In this document: one piece after another, positions 48,501-52,134 of the stretch | How the letters are laid out: each line of letters starts with the position of its first letter | Numbering within the stretch: the stretch's first letter is position 1 | From: Fasciolopsis buskii | Lineage: Eukaryota > Platyhelminthes > Trematoda > Plagiorchiida > Fasciolidae | Assembly: GCA_008360955.1 (NCBI GenBank) | Contig: LUCM01006151.1 | Span: 53,060-117,059, forward strand | Direction: 5' to 3' | DNA: 64,000 bases | Notes under the pieces: generated by a model | Databases searched by the model: none | Told to the model about the DNA's origin: nothing | The model's input: only the letters and a program-made list of their open reading frames with translations | Program-made: the position numbers and the translations under genes

Positions 48501-51500
48501 TTCTCCGCACCACTAACAATAACACAGAGGTTGATCCTGACAGTCTGTCCTCAGCTCCTTTAAGACATGGTGCTGTGGCTCTGACCGATGCATTTACTTC
48601 ACCGATCAGCTCATCATTAAGCTCGTCTTCTATCCCTGACTGCTGGAGACCCGTCACTGTTATTCTCATCCCGAAATCTAGCACTTCTACTTCTTTGCCA
48701 AACAGTCTTCGTCCCATTGCCTTAACGTCTTCTGGTTTTAAACTGACGGAGCTATACTTAAACGCCTACGTTCTATGTATCATCCTGACAACGCATTTCA
48801 GTTTGCTTATAAATGTAACAGGTCCACTTTGGACGCTGTCGCCTTCCTTATTCACCACATGTGTAAGTCCTTAAACACATCGGTGAAATCTGTGAATTGC
48901 GCTTTTCTGCACTATTCGTTGGCACTTGATTCAAACGTACGGTCTGTTCTACTTCACAAACTGGAATCATTTGGTTGTCCCAGCCAAGCCTTTATTAGCA
49001 TGGTTATCTGATCACTTTACTAGCCGAACCCAGTGCACATCAATGGGCGGTAAAACTTCAAAACCTTTGAGTAAACAACTCAGGATTGCTTCAGGGTGCT
49101 CTTCTTTCACCCTTTCTATTCTCTACATACATCAGCAAATTACCAACTAGCTCATCCTTCTATTTGTTTAAGTATGCTCGTGATGTTGCCCTCTCTCAAG
49201 CCGTTTCGAACAAGGATTATTTTCAAAGTTTCCCCAACAACCGATCTTCCGTTTACGATTTCTCTGCACGAGCTGGTTTAAATCTCAACACATCTAAATG
49301 TTTCGAATGTCCGTTTTTTCTCTCTCGGTCAGCCCACCCATCCGAAACGTGATCCATCGACTCAATAACACTTACCGAGGTTGATTCTGTCAAATATCTA
49401 GAAGTTACAAGTAATAAGAATCTAAAGTGGACTTCTCACATTTCAACCTGTGTAAACAATCTCCAACGGTTGTCATTTCAAATCAGGAAGCTTCGGCACT
49501 ACAGATTGAAACAAAGCACCATCTCTCGATTTGTAAACTAACGTGTTTTTCCAATCCTTCTTTACTGTTCTCCTTTTACATATTCAGGTTTTACATAGAA
49601 AGCACTTTAAAATTTTTCGACGGGGCTATCAATTATTAGCCTTATGTCCTTCATACCGCTAACTGAGTTGTCTTTCAATCTATGTGATCAACACTTATCA
49701 GTATGTCAGAAATTTGCTCACCAAATTCTTTCAGATCCCACGCATCCTCTGCACAACGATCTTTCAAAGTGCCGCTCTCATTTCAACGCGATTCGCTTTT
49801 CGTTCCATGCCGTCTAGAATCAATATCTATAGGATCTCCACTGGCCCATACATAGCACGCATTTTGACAAACCGCAACCATGTTTCAGCCGATTTCCTGA
49901 GCAACCTATCATAATGTGCTCTAATTATTCCTCGATGAATATTTCTCCTTCGCATTCTTACAAGGTGATGAGTGTAAATCTTTTCCTATTTTATTTTTTA
50001 CTCTCACATTTCTTGACTGAAATAGGACACTATTTTTTGTACGCAAAGTTTAAAGAATACAAAACGGTTATACCAATAAATGGACAAAGAGTAACGCGGC
50101 GACGGGCTACTCAGACGTACAACTCAGTACACCATCCAACAAAACAGGTCTACAATTTGCCGACGACTTCGGTGATTCACCCAGCCGCCATGCAGGTAAT
50201 GCACAATCGGAAGTTGGTCTTGAAAACAATAGGAGAATACGAATGTCTTCTTGACCCCCCAAATCCCAGGTGCCCGAAAACTTTCCATCAGCGGCGAGTG
50301 AATTGAAAATGTCATCATTCGAATATCTGGCCGTTGCGAGTTGAGGATACCAGGAGGTTGGAAGTTTTCAATCGCTGGTGGTTGTGACGAATCATTCCGG
50401 ACAAACTGGAAAGAGTGAACCTCTCGCAATAAAATAAAAGACCATGCCGCGATATTGAACAGCTATCCATCTTTCCTTAACGCTGTCTGTTGCAATGACT
50501 CGACAAACATTTTGTCTCGTACTGTGTTAAGAATGGCGATATTATTTGGCAGCCAGCTGAAAACACTGACCGGAAAAACTGGAGAGGAGGTGGAATGTCT
50601 GCAGAGGGACCCGTACCTAGGATATATGGACTTCCTGAAGTCCATTAGCCGGGGGTGCCGGTTTGACTTATCGTCGCATCAAGAACAGCACCAAACTGTC
50701 AGCTAGCCAAGTACCTTTTCTGTCTCCTTCGTCCGTGCCTACTACATGACCAAAACGACACGAGGGTTTCTGCCACATTCCTGGAGCAAATCAACGAACT
50801 CAAGTTAGGAGCGAACGAAACTATCGTCTCATTTGAGGTCACATCACTGTTCCCAAATATTCCAAGGCAAATGGGATTGGACAGCATCCACCGAATTATG
50901 AAGAATGACTCTTACTTATCAAATAAAACAGCGATGTCTGCGGATGATATCATGAATTTTATAGGATTGGGCATGGATATATACCTATCGGCCAATGGGA
51001 CAGTATATAAACAAATAAGAGGAACGCCCATGAGATCACCACTATCAGGCTTGTTAGCTGACGCAACCATGAAACATTTGTGACAAAGGCATTCGAAACA
51101 AACCGCCCACGCTTATGGATCTGATTTGTTGATTATGTTTGTTATGTTAGAAAGAACACAAATGGACCAATTCCTTCAACGTCTAAATACGATAGTGCCC
51201 AGCATGACATTTACCAAGGCGAAGGAGAAAGACTCGACTCTACCGTTTCTCGACATACTAATTATGAGGCAACCGAACGGGAGCATGCAGACAACCGTTT
51301 ACAAAAAACCGACGACGACGGACCGCATACTCAATTTCAAAAGCAACCATCCAACCTGCCACCTTAAAAGTTGTGTGTACCTTGTTCCATTGAGCTGAAT
51401 CACACTGCAGTACACAGCACCTACGGAAACAAGAGTAATCTAGGTTATTCAAATTGTTTGCAGCTTATGGATATCCAAAGTCTTTCATCAACGCTTGTAT

Positions 51501-52091
51501 TAGCAGAAAACAGTGGGCAAATACCAAGGCAACTAAATCGATCGGAGTACTTCCATACATACGGAGAGTATCCGAAGCGGTTGAACGCAATCTGCTTCCA
51601 CTGGATATCACAATCACCCACAGACCGACCGGCACCCTGAGATCCGCTCCATTCAACGGAAAAGGTCGCATCGACCAGCACGACCAATCAGGGAGTAGTT
51701 TATGTCATTCCATGTCTCGGGTGTGATAAAGAATATGTCGGTGAGACAGGCAAACCATTACGCACACGCTTGCACAAACATAGCTTAGCCCTACGAATCG
51801 CTGACCCACACGCAGATATGTCAAGCCTGTGCCGGGCAGACAGAAAGGCGGAGCGAATGATTCTGTAAACCCTCCACTCTAATAACCCGTTCAATCGGTA
51901 TATCGAGATTGGCGAACTTTACGTCATTTTAACAAGACCCACGATGCAGAATAGAGACACAGACGGACAGTGCACCAAAACGAACGGAAATAGCGATTTC
52001 TTTCAATCATTCATGCACGTTTGACAGCGAGTAATAGTTTGGGTCGAAACGTCACAAAAAATGTTGTATCCCAGTGTACGCTTTATAACCT

Positions 52092-52134
<43 letters not shown>

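Noticed and set aside
48289..48717. A 142-codon minus-strand frame repeated at 58990-59418
   Set aside because: It is the shadow of the CR1-like RT; its exact repetition comes from the inverted repeat.
9864..52131. Simple repeats as a CRISPR-like or regulatory array
   Set aside because: They are scattered TA, ATT and AG microsatellites without regularly spaced unique spacers.
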